Shown piece by piece: positions 29,281 through 38,195 of a DNA stretch of 64,000 bases (positions are counted from its first letter, which is position 1; the number at the start of each line of letters is the position of its first letter). The DNA lies in contig NZ_SLZL01000022.1 in the NCBI RefSeq assembly GCF_004342605.1, positions 1 to 64,000 on the forward strand, read 5' to 3'. The stretch is from Caulobacter sp. BK020 (GTDB taxonomy: Bacteria > Pseudomonadota > Alphaproteobacteria > Caulobacterales > Caulobacteraceae). The notes under the pieces were generated by a model that saw nothing but the letters and a program-made list of their open reading frames with translations, was not told the origin of the DNA and made no database searches. A program made the translations under genes and the position numbers.

Positions 29281-31023
29281 GTGAAGGGACGGCGAGTGGG
29301 GCTGCGCGATTTTCTCGACGACGGCCGCGACAGCGACAGCCTCGCCATGAGCCGGCGGGGGCGCAACGGCCGCCTGATCGCCATGGTCGTGATGGCGGGT
29401 TTCCTGGCCGCCATGTTCGGCCCGCCGCCCGCCCTGGCCTGGGTGGCGACCAATCTGGGCCTGGAGCTGTGGCTGGTCCGGCTGCAGCATGGCGTCGATG
29501 CGCGCGCCGAGCGGCCGCTTCCTCTGGTGACCAGGTTGGCGCCGGCCCTGATCTTCAGCAGCGTCTGGTCCGTGAGCGCCTTGCTCGCCTGGTGGCATGG
29601 CCTGCCGATCATGAAGTTCGCGGCCCTGCTGACCCTGCTGGGCCTGATCGTCGAGAGCCTGAAGTACGCCGCGCTCAGCCGTTCGGCGACGGTGTCGCTG
29701 CTGCCGCCGCCCGTGATCGCCCTGGCCGCCATGCCGTTCTCGGCCGACAAGCCGCTATGGATGGAAATCCTGGCCTCGTCCCTGGCCCTGCTGGGCCTGG
29801 GCGGCTACCTGGTCGACGCGGCCCGCCTGCTGCGCGCCAACGCCCTGGCCCTGGAGCAGGCCCAGGTCGAGGCCCAGGAGGCCAGCCGCGCCAAGTCGGC
29901 GTTCCTGGCGATGATGAGCCACGAGTTGCGGACCCCGATGAACGGGGTGCTGGGCATGGCCCACGCCCTGGGCTCGACCGAGCTCGACGCCCGCCAGGCC
30001 GACTATCTGGAGACCATCGTCGAGTCGGGCGACGGGCTGATGGCGATCCTCAACGACATTCTCGACCTGTCGAAGATCGAGGCCGGCAAGCTGGAGCTGG
30101 AAGCCATGCCGTTCGAGATCCGGGTCCTGGGGCGCCAGCTCGAGCGGGTGTGGCGGGAGACCGCCCGCGCCAAGGGCCTGGCGCTGTCGCTGCAGATCGC
30201 GCCAGACACCCCGCGCTGGCTCCTGGGCGACCCGATCCGCGTCCGCCAGATCCTGCTGAACCTGGTGTCCAATGCCCTGAAGTTCACCCAGGAAGGCCGG
30301 GTCGACATCGTCATCGCGCCTCACGCCGCCGGCGGCGTCGAGATCACGGTGTCCGACACCGGGGTCGGCATGACGCCCGAGCAGCAGGCCAAGCTGTTCA
30401 CCCCTTTCGTCCAGGGCGATCGGTCGATCGCTCGACGGTTCGGCGGCACCGGCCTGGGCCTGTCGATCTGCCGCGAACTGGCCGAGAGGATGGGCGGTCG
30501 CATCGGCCTGGTCAGCCGGCCGGGCGAGGGCTCTACCTTTACTGTCGTCCTGGGCCTGGCGACGACCGAGGCGCCGGCGCCGGAAGCCGCCCCGGACGTC
30601 GCGCTGGACGTGGCCGGCGCGCGAGTGCTGGTGGTCGACGACAACCTGGCCAACCAGGCCGTCGCGCGGGCCATACTGGAGGCGGTCGGCGTGCTGGTCG
30701 CCACGGCGGGCGATGGTCGCGAGGCCCTGGCGCGGCTGCGGGTCGAGAACTTTGACGTGGTGCTGATGGACGTCCACATGCCGGTCATGGACGGCGTCGA
30801 GGCCCTGCGGCGCCTGCGGAACGGCGAGGGCGGCCGCCCCGACGTGCCGGTCGTCGCCCTGACGGCCGATGCGATGTCGGGCGAGGTCGAGCGCCTGATC
30901 GGTCTGGGCTTCGACGACGCCCACCCCAAGCCAATCCAGCCCGCCGGCCTGATCCAGGCCATCGCCTGGCGGCGTGCGCCCGCGCCGGCCAAGCCTATTC
31001 CGGTCAAGCTTGCCACGGATTAG
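29281..31023 (+). CDS. Hybrid sensor histidine kinase with C-terminal receiver
   Basis: This 580-residue membrane kinase has four to six hydrophobic helices (about 30-180) and a short coil. HisKA follows, with His214 in [20 protein letters not shown], then a HATPase domain ([28 protein letters not shown]) and a receiver with VLVVDDN and Asp497 in VLMDVHMP. No PAS or recognised sensor domain is present, so the membrane part probably senses. The GTG at 29281 was used, and an ATG at 29347 is possible. It starts a same-strand run with an unknown gene and a receiver-like gene. Confidence 0.9.
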   Translation: MKGRRVGLRDFLDDGRDSDSLAMSRRGRNGRLIAMVVMAGFLAAMFGPPPALAWVATNLGLELWLVRLQHGVDARAERPLPLVTRLAPALIFSSVWSVSALLAWWHGLPIMKFAALLTLLGLIVESLKYAALSRSATVSLLPPPVIALAAMPFSADKPLWMEILASSLALLGLGGYLVDAARLLRANALALEQAQVEAQEASRAKSAFLAMMSHELRTPMNGVLGMAHALGSTELDARQADYLETIVESGDGLMAILNDILDLSKIEAGKLELEAMPFEIRVLGRQLERVWRETARAKGLALSLQIAPDTPRWLLGDPIRVRQILLNLVSNALKFTQEGRVDIVIAPHAAGGVEITVSDTGVGMTPEQQAKLFTPFVQGDRSIARRFGGTGLGLSICRELAERMGGRIGLVSRPGEGSTFTVVLGLATTEAPAPEAAPDVALDVAGARVLVVDDNLANQAVARAILEAVGVLVATAGDGREALARLRVENFDVVLMDVHMPVMDGVEALRRLRNGEGGRPDVPVVALTADAMSGEVERLIGLGFDDAHPKPIQPAGLIQAIAWRRAPAPAKPIPVKLATD

Positions 31024-31082
31024 CGATTGCTTAGCTGGCCAAGGTTTATGACGGCCAGGATCCTAACGGAGGTTCGCCGCCC

Positions 31083-32228
31083 TTGGCCCTCGCGCGTCGC
31101 CTGATGAAGTCCGCCAACAAGGCTGATCGCCTGACGCGCAGCCTGCGGGCGCTGGATCGCGAGGCCTCGACCAGCCGCGTCCTCAACCTGCTGGCCATCG
31201 AGGCCCGCAGCGGTCATCGACCCGAACACGGCGAGGCGCCGCTGTTTCGCAACCGCATCCTCAATACCGCCCTGGTGGTCAAACACCGTTTGCGGGCCGA
31301 CGACATCTTCCTGTTCGACGAGATCCGGCCCAACGCCACCAAGATCATCATCCCGTTCGAGCGCAGCGACCTGGGCCTGGGCGGCCAGTCGTTCTTTGTG
31401 GGCCAGCGCGGCTGGGTCGAGCTGCTGCGTGAGGCCTGCAACGAACAGACCGACATGGCGCGCGACCTGGCGACCCTGCGGCTGATCGACCAGCTGCCGT
31501 CCCTGGACCCGTTTCTGCTGCGCGAGCACCTGCGCCGCCATGGCCTGTCGGTGGCCGCCACCTATTTCGCCCTGTCGACCGCCGACATGGAGCAGATGCA
31601 GAGCTTCGTCTCGGCCCAGATCTCGCTGCTGATCGACCTGGCCTATCGCGACGCCGGCCGTGCCGTGCCCGGCGCCCACGCGGCGCGGCTGGTCGAGGCC
31701 CTGCTGTCGACCGACGTCGACGAGCGGCTGGAGCCGCTGCGCGAGACGCTGATCATGGACGGCGAGAGCTTCAAGGAGGGGGTCTTCAGCTGGAAGGGCT
31801 TCCTCTATTACAAGTGGATGCTGACCCGGCTGTGGACCGAGCTGGACACCGTCGGCGGCGAGATCACCCGGCTGACGATCACCGGCAACCGCGACGCGGG
31901 AACCCAGCGTTATCTGGACGACACCCGCAAGCGCCTGCGGCGCGGCATATTGCTGGAGCGCCGGGCGATCATGCGGGCCCTGGAGGTCTATGACCGGGCC
32001 TTCGACGACCTGATCGACAACGGCAGGCCCCAGGCGTTCCGCGAGTTCCTGCTGCGCGCGCCCGACATGTTCCTGTCGCTGGGCGAAAAGGTCGGGGTGA
32101 TCGCCCATATCGCCAGCTTCTGGCGCTACCGTTTCCCGGCCGGCATGCCGCTGGTCGCCGACATCGAGGACGCGATCGACCTGCTGCAGGACTTCGACTC
32201 CGGCCTCAGCGTCAGCCTGGCGGCCTGA
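31083..32228 (+). CDS. Unknown 381-residue protein in signalling cluster
   Basis: No family was recognised. The protein is soluble by composition, rich in Leu and Arg helices, with the stretches LRADDIFLFDEIRPNATKII and VFSWKGFLYYKWMLTRLWTE. It lacks a signal peptide. The TTG start at 31083 follows GGAGG (31068-31072) by ten bases. The first ATG (31104) would put the ribosome site too far away. It lies 59 bp after a hybrid kinase and 98 bp before a receiver-like gene on the same strand, which suggests a signalling role. This is inference from context only. Confidence 0.75.
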   Translation: MALARRLMKSANKADRLTRSLRALDREASTSRVLNLLAIEARSGHRPEHGEAPLFRNRILNTALVVKHRLRADDIFLFDEIRPNATKIIIPFERSDLGLGGQSFFVGQRGWVELLREACNEQTDMARDLATLRLIDQLPSLDPFLLREHLRRHGLSVAATYFALSTADMEQMQSFVSAQISLLIDLAYRDAGRAVPGAHAARLVEALLSTDVDERLEPLRETLIMDGESFKEGVFSWKGFLYYKWMLTRLWTELDTVGGEITRLTITGNRDAGTQRYLDDTRKRLRRGILLERRAIMRALEVYDRAFDDLIDNGRPQAFREFLLRAPDMFLSLGEKVGVIAHIASFWRYRFPAGMPLVADIEDAIDLLQDFDSGLSVSLAA

Positions 32229-32326
32229 ATCCGGGACTTTCTGTCGCAACGGGCGAAGACTAAGCGGATTTTTACCATCGCCCGGCTAGTCTGCGGACAA
32301 GTCATTTTCTGGAGCTTCCGGGTCCC

Positions 32327-33121
32327 GTGTTCGACGGCAACATCCGCACCTTGCAGCGTATCGCGGCGAAGATGCAGCGCGTGCTGATCGTCGACCCGAA
32401 CACCGCGGCCGTGCGCCTGCTGGCCGACCAGCTGCGCCATGTCGGCAACGTCCAGATCTTCCACGCCGTCTCGGCCGAGGCCGGCTGGGGCATGGCGCGC
32501 ACGATCGACCCGATGCTGATGTTTGTCGAGCACGCCTCCAGCGGCTGCGACGGCCAGGCCCTGGCCCGCAAGATCCGCCGCAGCGACCTGGCCTGCCGCG
32601 AGAACCCGATCATCATGTGCACCGCCGAGGCCACGGCCGACGCGATCTTCGGGGCCCGGGACGCGGGCATCCACGAGTTCATGCGCAAGCCGTTCACGAT
32701 CAAGGATCTGGAGCGCCGGCTCGAGGCGGTGACGCTGAAGCCCCGCGACTGGGTCGAGGCCGTGCAATATGTCGGTCCCGATCGCCGCCGCTTCAACTCG
32801 GCCGAATACAAGGGCCCGCGCAAGCGCAAGGCCGACGCCACCGGCGCACCGGCCGCCCGCCTGTCCCAGGCCCTGCGGATCGTCAAGTCGGCCGCCCAGG
32901 CCCTGGACAGCGATCCGGCCCAGGCCCGGCGCGCCCTGGTCGCCCAGGCGGTCGAACTGAAGAAGGTCGGCGAAGCGATCAAGGACGTCCGCCTGTTCGA
33001 GGCCGCCGCCGCCCTGGAGGCCTGCACGGCCGGCGGCATGGCGCGGGCCGAACTGATCCAGCGCATCGATAGCCTGATGGGCTTCCTGGTCGAGGACAGC
33101 GGCGACCGCGGCGCGGCCTGA
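32327..33121 (+). CDS. Degenerate receiver-domain protein
   Basis: This 264-residue protein has an N-terminal receiver fold (about 17-130): VLIVDPN in place of the usual acidic pair, a switch Thr at 99, and Lys121 in FMRKPFT. The phospho-acceptor Asp is replaced by Glu68 in LMFVEHASSGCDG. Glu at this site often mimics the phosphorylated state, so the protein may be locked on. A YVGPDRRRF motif follows (about 143-151), then a basic linker and a helical C-terminus of unknown type. It uses a GTG start 12 bases after GGAG. It ends four bases before the convergent phytase gene. Confidence 0.8.
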   Translation: MFDGNIRTLQRIAAKMQRVLIVDPNTAAVRLLADQLRHVGNVQIFHAVSAEAGWGMARTIDPMLMFVEHASSGCDGQALARKIRRSDLACRENPIIMCTAEATADAIFGARDAGIHEFMRKPFTIKDLERRLEAVTLKPRDWVEAVQYVGPDRRRFNSAEYKGPRKRKADATGAPAARLSQALRIVKSAAQALDSDPAQARRALVAQAVELKKVGEAIKDVRLFEAAAALEACTAGGMARAELIQRIDSLMGFLVEDSGDRGAA

Positions 33122-33125
33122 CGCT

Positions 33126-34193
33126 TCAGCGCAGGCCCAGGGCCTTCTCGACCGCGCGCCACGACACCATCTTGAAATTCTGCGCCTGGGGGCTGTTGTC
33201 GCCGTCCTGGGCCACCATCAGGCCGCCCGGGAAGTCGGGACCGAAGTCGCCGGCCGCGATCTCGACGCCGTCGGTGTCGCTCGTGCCGTCGACACCGCCA
33301 TGGGCGACGATGCGGAACCGGCCGCGATAGGCGCCGTCGCGCAGGTTCCAGACCGCATAAGCCGAATCGCCCTGGCTGGAACCGACCAGATAGCCGCCGT
33401 TCCGTCCGCGCGGCAGGATCGCCAGGCCCTCGGAGTCCGCCACCAGCCTCACACCGTCGACCTTGGCGAAGGCGTCCCGATGGTCGCCGCCGTCCGGCGC
33501 GGCCGAGAAGCGCCACACCCCGACGTCCTCCTCGGCCACGTACAGCTGGCCGGTGCGATCGTCGGCCACGCAACCTTCCGATTGGGTGGCCAGCTTCATC
33601 TGCCGGACGACGGCGGCCTTGGGCGCCGGGCCCGAGACGTCGATCGACAGCTGGCTGATCAGGCCGTCCTTGCCGACCACGAAGGCGAACAGCGCGCGAT
33701 CGGCGGCGCGGCGATAGAGGCAAAAGCCATAGGCCTCGCCGACCTGGGCGGGCAAGGCGCCAAGGGCGGTGAGCGCGGCGGTGCGGGTGTCCAGCGCGAA
33801 CAGGGCGACCTTGCCGACCGTACGATCGGTCCGGTCGCTGGCCGCCACCAGCACGCCGGGCGCGCCGTGGATCACGACGTCGCCGCGCAGGTCGACATTG
33901 TTGACCCGGCCCGCCTCAAGGAAGCCACGCGTCTTGCCGTCCAGGCCATAGACATACAGGCCGTCCTTCTTGTCGGTGGCGACGATCAGGGAGTTCTCGG
34001 GGCGCCGGACGTCGCGCCAGATCGCCGGGTCGTCGGCGGCGTCGCGCTGAGAGGCGACGGCCGCGGTCTCGCGCAGGGCCGGGATCTCGGCCGTGACGAC
34101 GGAGGCCGTCGTCGCTGGAGGCCGCGTCGCGCAGGCCGCCGTCACAAGCATCAAGGAGATGCAGATCGGCGGCAGTCCACCCGTAATTCGCAT
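33126..34193 (-). CDS. 3-phytase, beta-propeller lipoprotein
   Basis: This 355-residue protein has a lipoprotein signal (MLVTAAC, lipid Cys21) and the beta-propeller phytase motifs DDPAIW, TDKKDGLYVYGLDGK, QSEGCVADDRTGQLYVAEEDVGVW and VADSEGLAILPRGRNGGYLV. The family releases phosphate from phytate in a calcium-dependent reaction. A lipid anchor would keep it at the outer membrane. It is divergent from a TonB-dependent receptor that has a PHO box upstream, consistent with a phosphate-starvation locus. Confidence 0.92.
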   Translation of the reverse strand: MRITGGLPPICISLMLVTAACATRPPATTASVVTAEIPALRETAAVASQRDAADDPAIWRDVRRPENSLIVATDKKDGLYVYGLDGKTRGFLEAGRVNNVDLRGDVVIHGAPGVLVAASDRTDRTVGKVALFALDTRTAALTALGALPAQVGEAYGFCLYRRAADRALFAFVVGKDGLISQLSIDVSGPAPKAAVVRQMKLATQSEGCVADDRTGQLYVAEEDVGVWRFSAAPDGGDHRDAFAKVDGVRLVADSEGLAILPRGRNGGYLVGSSQGDSAYAVWNLRDGAYRGRFRIVAHGGVDGTSDTDGVEIAAGDFGPDFPGGLMVAQDGDNSPQAQNFKMVSWRAVEKALGLR

Positions 34194-34317
34194 GATTGTC
34201 CGATCTCCATTCTATCGGTTCGCCATGCGGCAGGTCATTGTGTAAGTCAATCGCGCTCAGACATCCAAGTTGCATCATCGGAACCTGCCGATGTAGTCAC
34301 GTCGGCGATATACAAAA

Positions 34318-34335
34318 CTGACATAAATCTGTCGT
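34318..34335 (+). promoter_or_regulatory. PHO box (PhoB site) before TonB receptor
   Basis: CTGACATAAATCTGTCGT matches the PHO-box consensus CTGTCATA(A/T)A(T/A)CTGTCA(C/T) at 16 of 18 positions, including both CTG-CAT/CTGTC direct repeats. It lies 69 bp before the receptor ATG and 125 bp from the phytase start. PhoB control of the locus is inferred from the match and the gene functions. Confidence 0.72.
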
Positions 34336-34403
34336 CGACTTGACGCGCGGGGCCAATACCTGACAGCCGCGAGCCCAGGAAGGGCGGGCCAAGGGGATTC
34401 AAC

Positions 34404-37172
34404 ATGTCGGTCGGTATCAAGGGCGCCCTGCTGCGCCGATGCAGCCTCACGGCGATGGTCATGGCCGTGGCGGCGACGCCGGCGATGGCCGCCGAGCTGC
34501 GCGGCCAGGTGGTGGACAGCCGCGGCGCGCCGCTGCCAGGCGCCTCGGTCGAAGCGGGTGGACGCTCGGCCGCCGCCGGTCCCGACGGCCGTTTCGTGCT
34601 GACCGGCGTGGCGCCCGGCGCCATGGACGTGACCGTCGCCTATGTCGGCTACGGCGCCTCGACCCTGCCGGTCACCGTGGCCGAGGCCGGCGGCGAGGTC
34701 ACGCTGACCCTGAAGGCGGCCGACGCGGTGTCCGAGGTCGTCGTCAGCGGCGCCCGCGCCGCCGAGCGCCGCTCGCTGCAGGTCAAGAAGGTGGCCGACA
34801 ACTTCGTCGAAGCCCTCTACGCCAACGATGTGGGCAAGCTGCCCGACCAGAACGTCGCCGAGGCCGTGCGCCGTCTGCCGGGCGTGTCGGTGGCCAACGA
34901 CCAGGGCGAAGGCCGCTACGTGATCATCCGCGGCGTCGATCCGCGCTATGTCAACGTCACCGTCAACGGCCAGACGGCCGCCGCGCCCGAGCCCGACAAC
35001 CGCCAGGTCAAGCTGGACGACATTCCCTCGGCGATGATCGGTTCGGTCAAGGTGATCAAGAGCCTGACCGCCGACCTCGACGCCAGCGCCATCGCCGGCC
35101 AGGTGGACATCGTCACGCTCAGCGCCTTCGACCGTCACGGAACCTTCGGCAGCGCCCGGGCCGCCTATGGCCGCTTCGACCTCAACGACAAGAACCCCTA
35201 CGAGGTCGACGGCGCGCTGGGCGGCACGTTCGGCCCGGGCGGCCAGTTCGGCGCGGTGGTCTCGGCCAACTATTCCAAGCGCCCGGTCGAGTCGCAGAAC
35301 GTGGCCGGCGCGTCGTGGACCACGGACACCGGAAAACCTGGGGGCAACCCGATCCCGGCCGACTTCGACAGCCGCGACTACAACCTGACCCGCGAGCGCA
35401 CCGGCTTCGTCGGCAATTTCGACTGGCGTCCCAGCGACGACGTCCAGCTCTATCTGCGCAGCGCCTATTCGAAGTTCACCGATCACGAGACCCGCGACCG
35501 CTTCCGCCTGCCGATCGCCGGCACGATCGTCTCGACCTCGGCCACGACCGGCTCGTTCACCAAGGCCACGGGCACGCGCTATGTCCGCCGCCGCGACGAG
35601 GACGACAACACCAAGACCGTGTCGGTCGGTGGTCGCTTCAATCTGCCGGTCGGACGCCTGGAGGTCGACGCCGCCTACAGCCGGGCCGAGAAGACCGATC
35701 CGCTGCGCAGCGAGTTCCAGTTCGCCACCGGCAAGACCATGGCCGGAATCTTTGACCTGTCGCAGGTGCTGTTCCAGGTCACCCCGACGGCCACGGCCTA
35801 CGATCCGGCCAACTACGTCTTCAAGAGCGTCAACTACGATCGTCGCCAGGCGGTCGAGACGCTGAAGCAGGCGCGCGCCGACTACGCCTTCCCGCTGGCG
35901 GCGATCGGCGATGGCGGCGAGGTAAAGATCGGCGCCAAGCTGATCGACCGGTCCAAGACCAACGACCGCGACTATACGACCTTCGATCCGGGTTCGACGA
36001 CCTTCACCCTGGCGGCCCTGAACCCGCCCAGCCTGGCCTCGACCTATGAGGGCCGCTACGCGTTCGGCCCCAAGGTCGACTATAACGCCGCCCAGGCCTA
36101 TGTGACCGCCAATCCGGCGACGCTGAAGCTGAACGCCGCCAAGTCGCTCAGCACTGCCCTGCTCAGCGACTACGACGTGTCGGAAAAGATCTATGCCGGC
36201 TACGCCATGGCCACGCTGAAGATGGGGCGGGTGACCCTGGTTCCCGGCCTGCGGGTCGAGACCACCGACGGCGACTACACGGCCAAGACCTTCAATAACG
36301 CCACCGGCACGCGCGGCGCCGACACCGCGGGCTCGAACAAGTACACCAACTGGTTCCCCAGCCTGAACGCCAGAATGGACATTACCGACCGCCTGGTGCT
36401 GCGCGCGGCGGCGACCACCGCCATCGGCCGTCCGGACTATGTGTCGCTGGCCCCGGCCATCACGGTCGACGCCACCGCCGACACGGTCACCCAGGGCAAT
36501 CCGGACCTGAAGCCGCTGCTGTCGGCCAATCTGGACGCCGGCGTCGAGTACTACCTGCCCGGCCAGGGCCTGCTGTCGGTCTCGGCGTTCTTCAAGGACA
36601 TCCAGGACCCGATCTTCACCCAGACCCTGCTGAACCAGAACGGGACCTTCGGCGGCGTGGCCCTGACCGGCGCGGCGGTGACCACCCCGCTGAACGCCAG
36701 CAAGGCCAGCGTGCTGGGCGTCGAACTCAACGCCCAATCGCAGCTGACCTTCCTGCCGGACGCCCTGAACGGCGTCGGCGTGGGCGTGAACCTGGCGCTG
36801 ATCGACTCGACCCTGCGCGGCGTGCCCGGCCGCTCCGCCGACAGCCTGCCGCTGGCCCAGCAGTCCAAGACCGTGGCCACCGCCCAGCTGTTCTACGAGA
36901 AGTACGGCTTCTCGGCCCGGCTGGCCTATTCCTACCGCTCGAAGTTCCTCTACACGATCGGCGCCGCCCAGGGGTCGGACGTGTGGTGGGACGACCACGG
37001 CCAACTCGACGCCCGCGTCGCCTACGCCTTCGGCAAGACCGCCAGCGTCTTCGTGGAGGCCAGCAACCTCAACGACGAATCCTGGCGCACCTTCGTCGGC
37101 AACGACCGCCGGCTGGGCGAGAACGAGCGCTACGGCCGGACCTTCCGCACGGGCGTGCAGCTGAGTTTCTGA
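34404..37172 (+). CDS. TonB-dependent outer-membrane receptor
   Basis: This 922-residue receptor has a signal peptide (cut after PAMA), a carboxypeptidase-regulatory-like beta-sandwich (about 30-105), a plug domain (about 125-240, with LPDQNVAEAVRRLPGVSV and YVIIRGVDPRYVNVTVNG) and a 22-strand barrel ending in the aromatic signal ...VQLSF. Such receptors import scarce ligands using TonB energy. Divergence from a phytase and the PHO box suggest that it takes up phytate or inositol phosphates. The ligand is not proven. Confidence 0.93.
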   Translation: MSVGIKGALLRRCSLTAMVMAVAATPAMAAELRGQVVDSRGAPLPGASVEAGGRSAAAGPDGRFVLTGVAPGAMDVTVAYVGYGASTLPVTVAEAGGEVTLTLKAADAVSEVVVSGARAAERRSLQVKKVADNFVEALYANDVGKLPDQNVAEAVRRLPGVSVANDQGEGRYVIIRGVDPRYVNVTVNGQTAAAPEPDNRQVKLDDIPSAMIGSVKVIKSLTADLDASAIAGQVDIVTLSAFDRHGTFGSARAAYGRFDLNDKNPYEVDGALGGTFGPGGQFGAVVSANYSKRPVESQNVAGASWTTDTGKPGGNPIPADFDSRDYNLTRERTGFVGNFDWRPSDDVQLYLRSAYSKFTDHETRDRFRLPIAGTIVSTSATTGSFTKATGTRYVRRRDEDDNTKTVSVGGRFNLPVGRLEVDAAYSRAEKTDPLRSEFQFATGKTMAGIFDLSQVLFQVTPTATAYDPANYVFKSVNYDRRQAVETLKQARADYAFPLAAIGDGGEVKIGAKLIDRSKTNDRDYTTFDPGSTTFTLAALNPPSLASTYEGRYAFGPKVDYNAAQAYVTANPATLKLNAAKSLSTALLSDYDVSEKIYAGYAMATLKMGRVTLVPGLRVETTDGDYTAKTFNNATGTRGADTAGSNKYTNWFPSLNARMDITDRLVLRAAATTAIGRPDYVSLAPAITVDATADTVTQGNPDLKPLLSANLDAGVEYYLPGQGLLSVSAFFKDIQDPIFTQTLLNQNGTFGGVALTGAAVTTPLNASKASVLGVELNAQSQLTFLPDALNGVGVGVNLALIDSTLRGVPGRSADSLPLAQQSKTVATAQLFYEKYGFSARLAYSYRSKFLYTIGAAQGSDVWWDDHGQLDARVAYAFGKTASVFVEASNLNDESWRTFVGNDRRLGENERYGRTFRTGVQLSF

Positions 37173-37209
37173 TACCAAGCGCCTTCATCTGACCGCTCCC
37201 GAAAGGGAT

Positions 37210-37320
37210 CGTCATTCCGGGCCTTGTGCCCGGAACCCTTGGTTCAGCTGACGGTGAAGCGTCTTGACGCGCCGGCGCGCCACGCCTCCGCGCCCGCGAC
37301 CGACAAAGGGTCCCGGGCAC
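37210..37320. repeat. Family-B repeat, truncated right arm
   Basis: The left arm CGTCATTCCGGGCCTTGTGC is complete and the inner marker GGTTCAGCTGACGGTGA is present. The right arm stops at GGGTCCCGGGCAC, about 16 nt short of the expected CGGAATGACG end. The complete copy at 15842 is 128 bp and this one is 111 bp. The break coincides with IS-end-like direct repeats. Confidence 0.8.
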
Positions 37321-37333
37321 GAGTGTTCAGTCC

Positions 37334-37373
37334 GGGGACATGGCGGACACCTGTTCGGGGAGATAGCGGACAC
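37334..37373. mobile_element. Possible insertion-sequence end remnant
   Basis: Two direct repeats, GGGGACATGGCGGACAC (37334-37350) and GGGGAGATAGCGGACAC (37357-37373), are spaced 23 bp apart. Repeated terminal motifs of this kind are typical of IS21-type elements. No transposase gene is nearby. They begin 13 bp after the point where the family-B repeat is cut. The IS assignment is a guess from structure. Confidence 0.4.
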
Positions 37374-37433
37374 ATCATCATTGGCATTAGGCGCGACGGC
37401 GAGCGGAAGCGGGGCGTTTCCCCTGAACCGCCG

Positions 37434-38135
37434 CTAGCGCGCCAGCCAGCGACGCAGGGCGGCGTTGACCGCGTCGGGCGCTTCCATGGGCGTCATGTGG
37501 CCGGCGTTCGGGATTACCACCATGTGCGTGCAGCCGATGGCGTGGGCCATCTCATGCTGGCCGGCCAGCGGGGTGATGGCGTCGTGCTCGCCGCAGATGA
37601 TGACGATCGGACAGCGCAGGGCCCGCAGGGCGGCCGCGCCGTCCTCGCGGACCAGGCCGTTCTGGTGCAGGAACACCTCGCGGCCCAGGCGCTGGGTCAT
37701 GGCCTGGATGCGGCCGGTCAGGTCCTTGTCGCCCAGGCGCGAGGCGTCGACATAGCTGGCCATCAGCCGGTCGGCGACGCCCAGGAACGCCCCCTCGTGG
37801 CTGGCCGCGGCGTTGACCGCCCGGCGCTGGGCCGCCCGTTCCGGGGTGTCGGCGCGGATGGCGGTGTCGATCAGGGCCAGGCGTTCGATCCGCTCGGACG
37901 CGATTCGGGCGATCTCCTGGGCCACGTAGCCGCCCATCGAGAAGCCGGCCAGGGCGAAGGTCGGCTCGGCTCCGGCCAGAACCTGCTCGGCCAGCTCGCG
38001 TAGGCTCTCGCCCTGCGTCAGGTCGGCCACCTGGCAGCGGGCGACGTCGGCCAGGCCGCTGATCTGGTCACGCCACAGTTCGGCGTCGTTCAGCAGGCCG
38101 GGCAGGAGCAGGAGTTGGGGGCGGGTCTCTGTCAT
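37434..38135 (-). CDS. Alpha/beta hydrolase
   Basis: This 233-residue hydrolase has LLLLPGLLNDAELWRDQ, the nucleophile elbow AGFSMGGYVAQE, and acid/base motifs ICGEHDAITP and IPNAGHMTPME, the standard Ser-Asp-His triad. Substrate is unknown. Its ATG lies two bases after the U-run of the rpoH terminator, so it has essentially no 5' leader of its own unless a promoter lies in the rpoH end. Confidence 0.88.
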   Translation of the reverse strand: MTETRPQLLLLPGLLNDAELWRDQISGLADVARCQVADLTQGESLRELAEQVLAGAEPTFALAGFSMGGYVAQEIARIASERIERLALIDTAIRADTPERAAQRRAVNAAASHEGAFLGVADRLMASYVDASRLGDKDLTGRIQAMTQRLGREVFLHQNGLVREDGAAALRALRCPIVIICGEHDAITPLAGQHEMAHAIGCTHMVVIPNAGHMTPMEAPDAVNAALRRWLAR

Positions 38136-38137
38136 CG

Positions 38138-38168
38138 AAAAACGCCCCGGGCCTTTCGATCCGGGGCG
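38138..38168 (-). terminator. Intrinsic terminator after rpoH
   Basis: On the minus strand CGCCCCGG pairs with CCGGGGCG around a loop with GATCGAAAGG, followed by TTTTT. It lies about 30 bp after the rpoH stop and two bases before the start codon of the next co-directional gene. Confidence 0.85.
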
Positions 38169-38195
38169 CTCCAGTCCTTGAAGGTCGAAACGGTT

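Noticed and set aside
34275-37178. A 967-codon minus-strand frame opposite the TonB receptor
   Set aside because: The receptor on the plus strand has full domain structure. The antisense frame is low-complexity and is explained by codon bias in GC-rich DNA.
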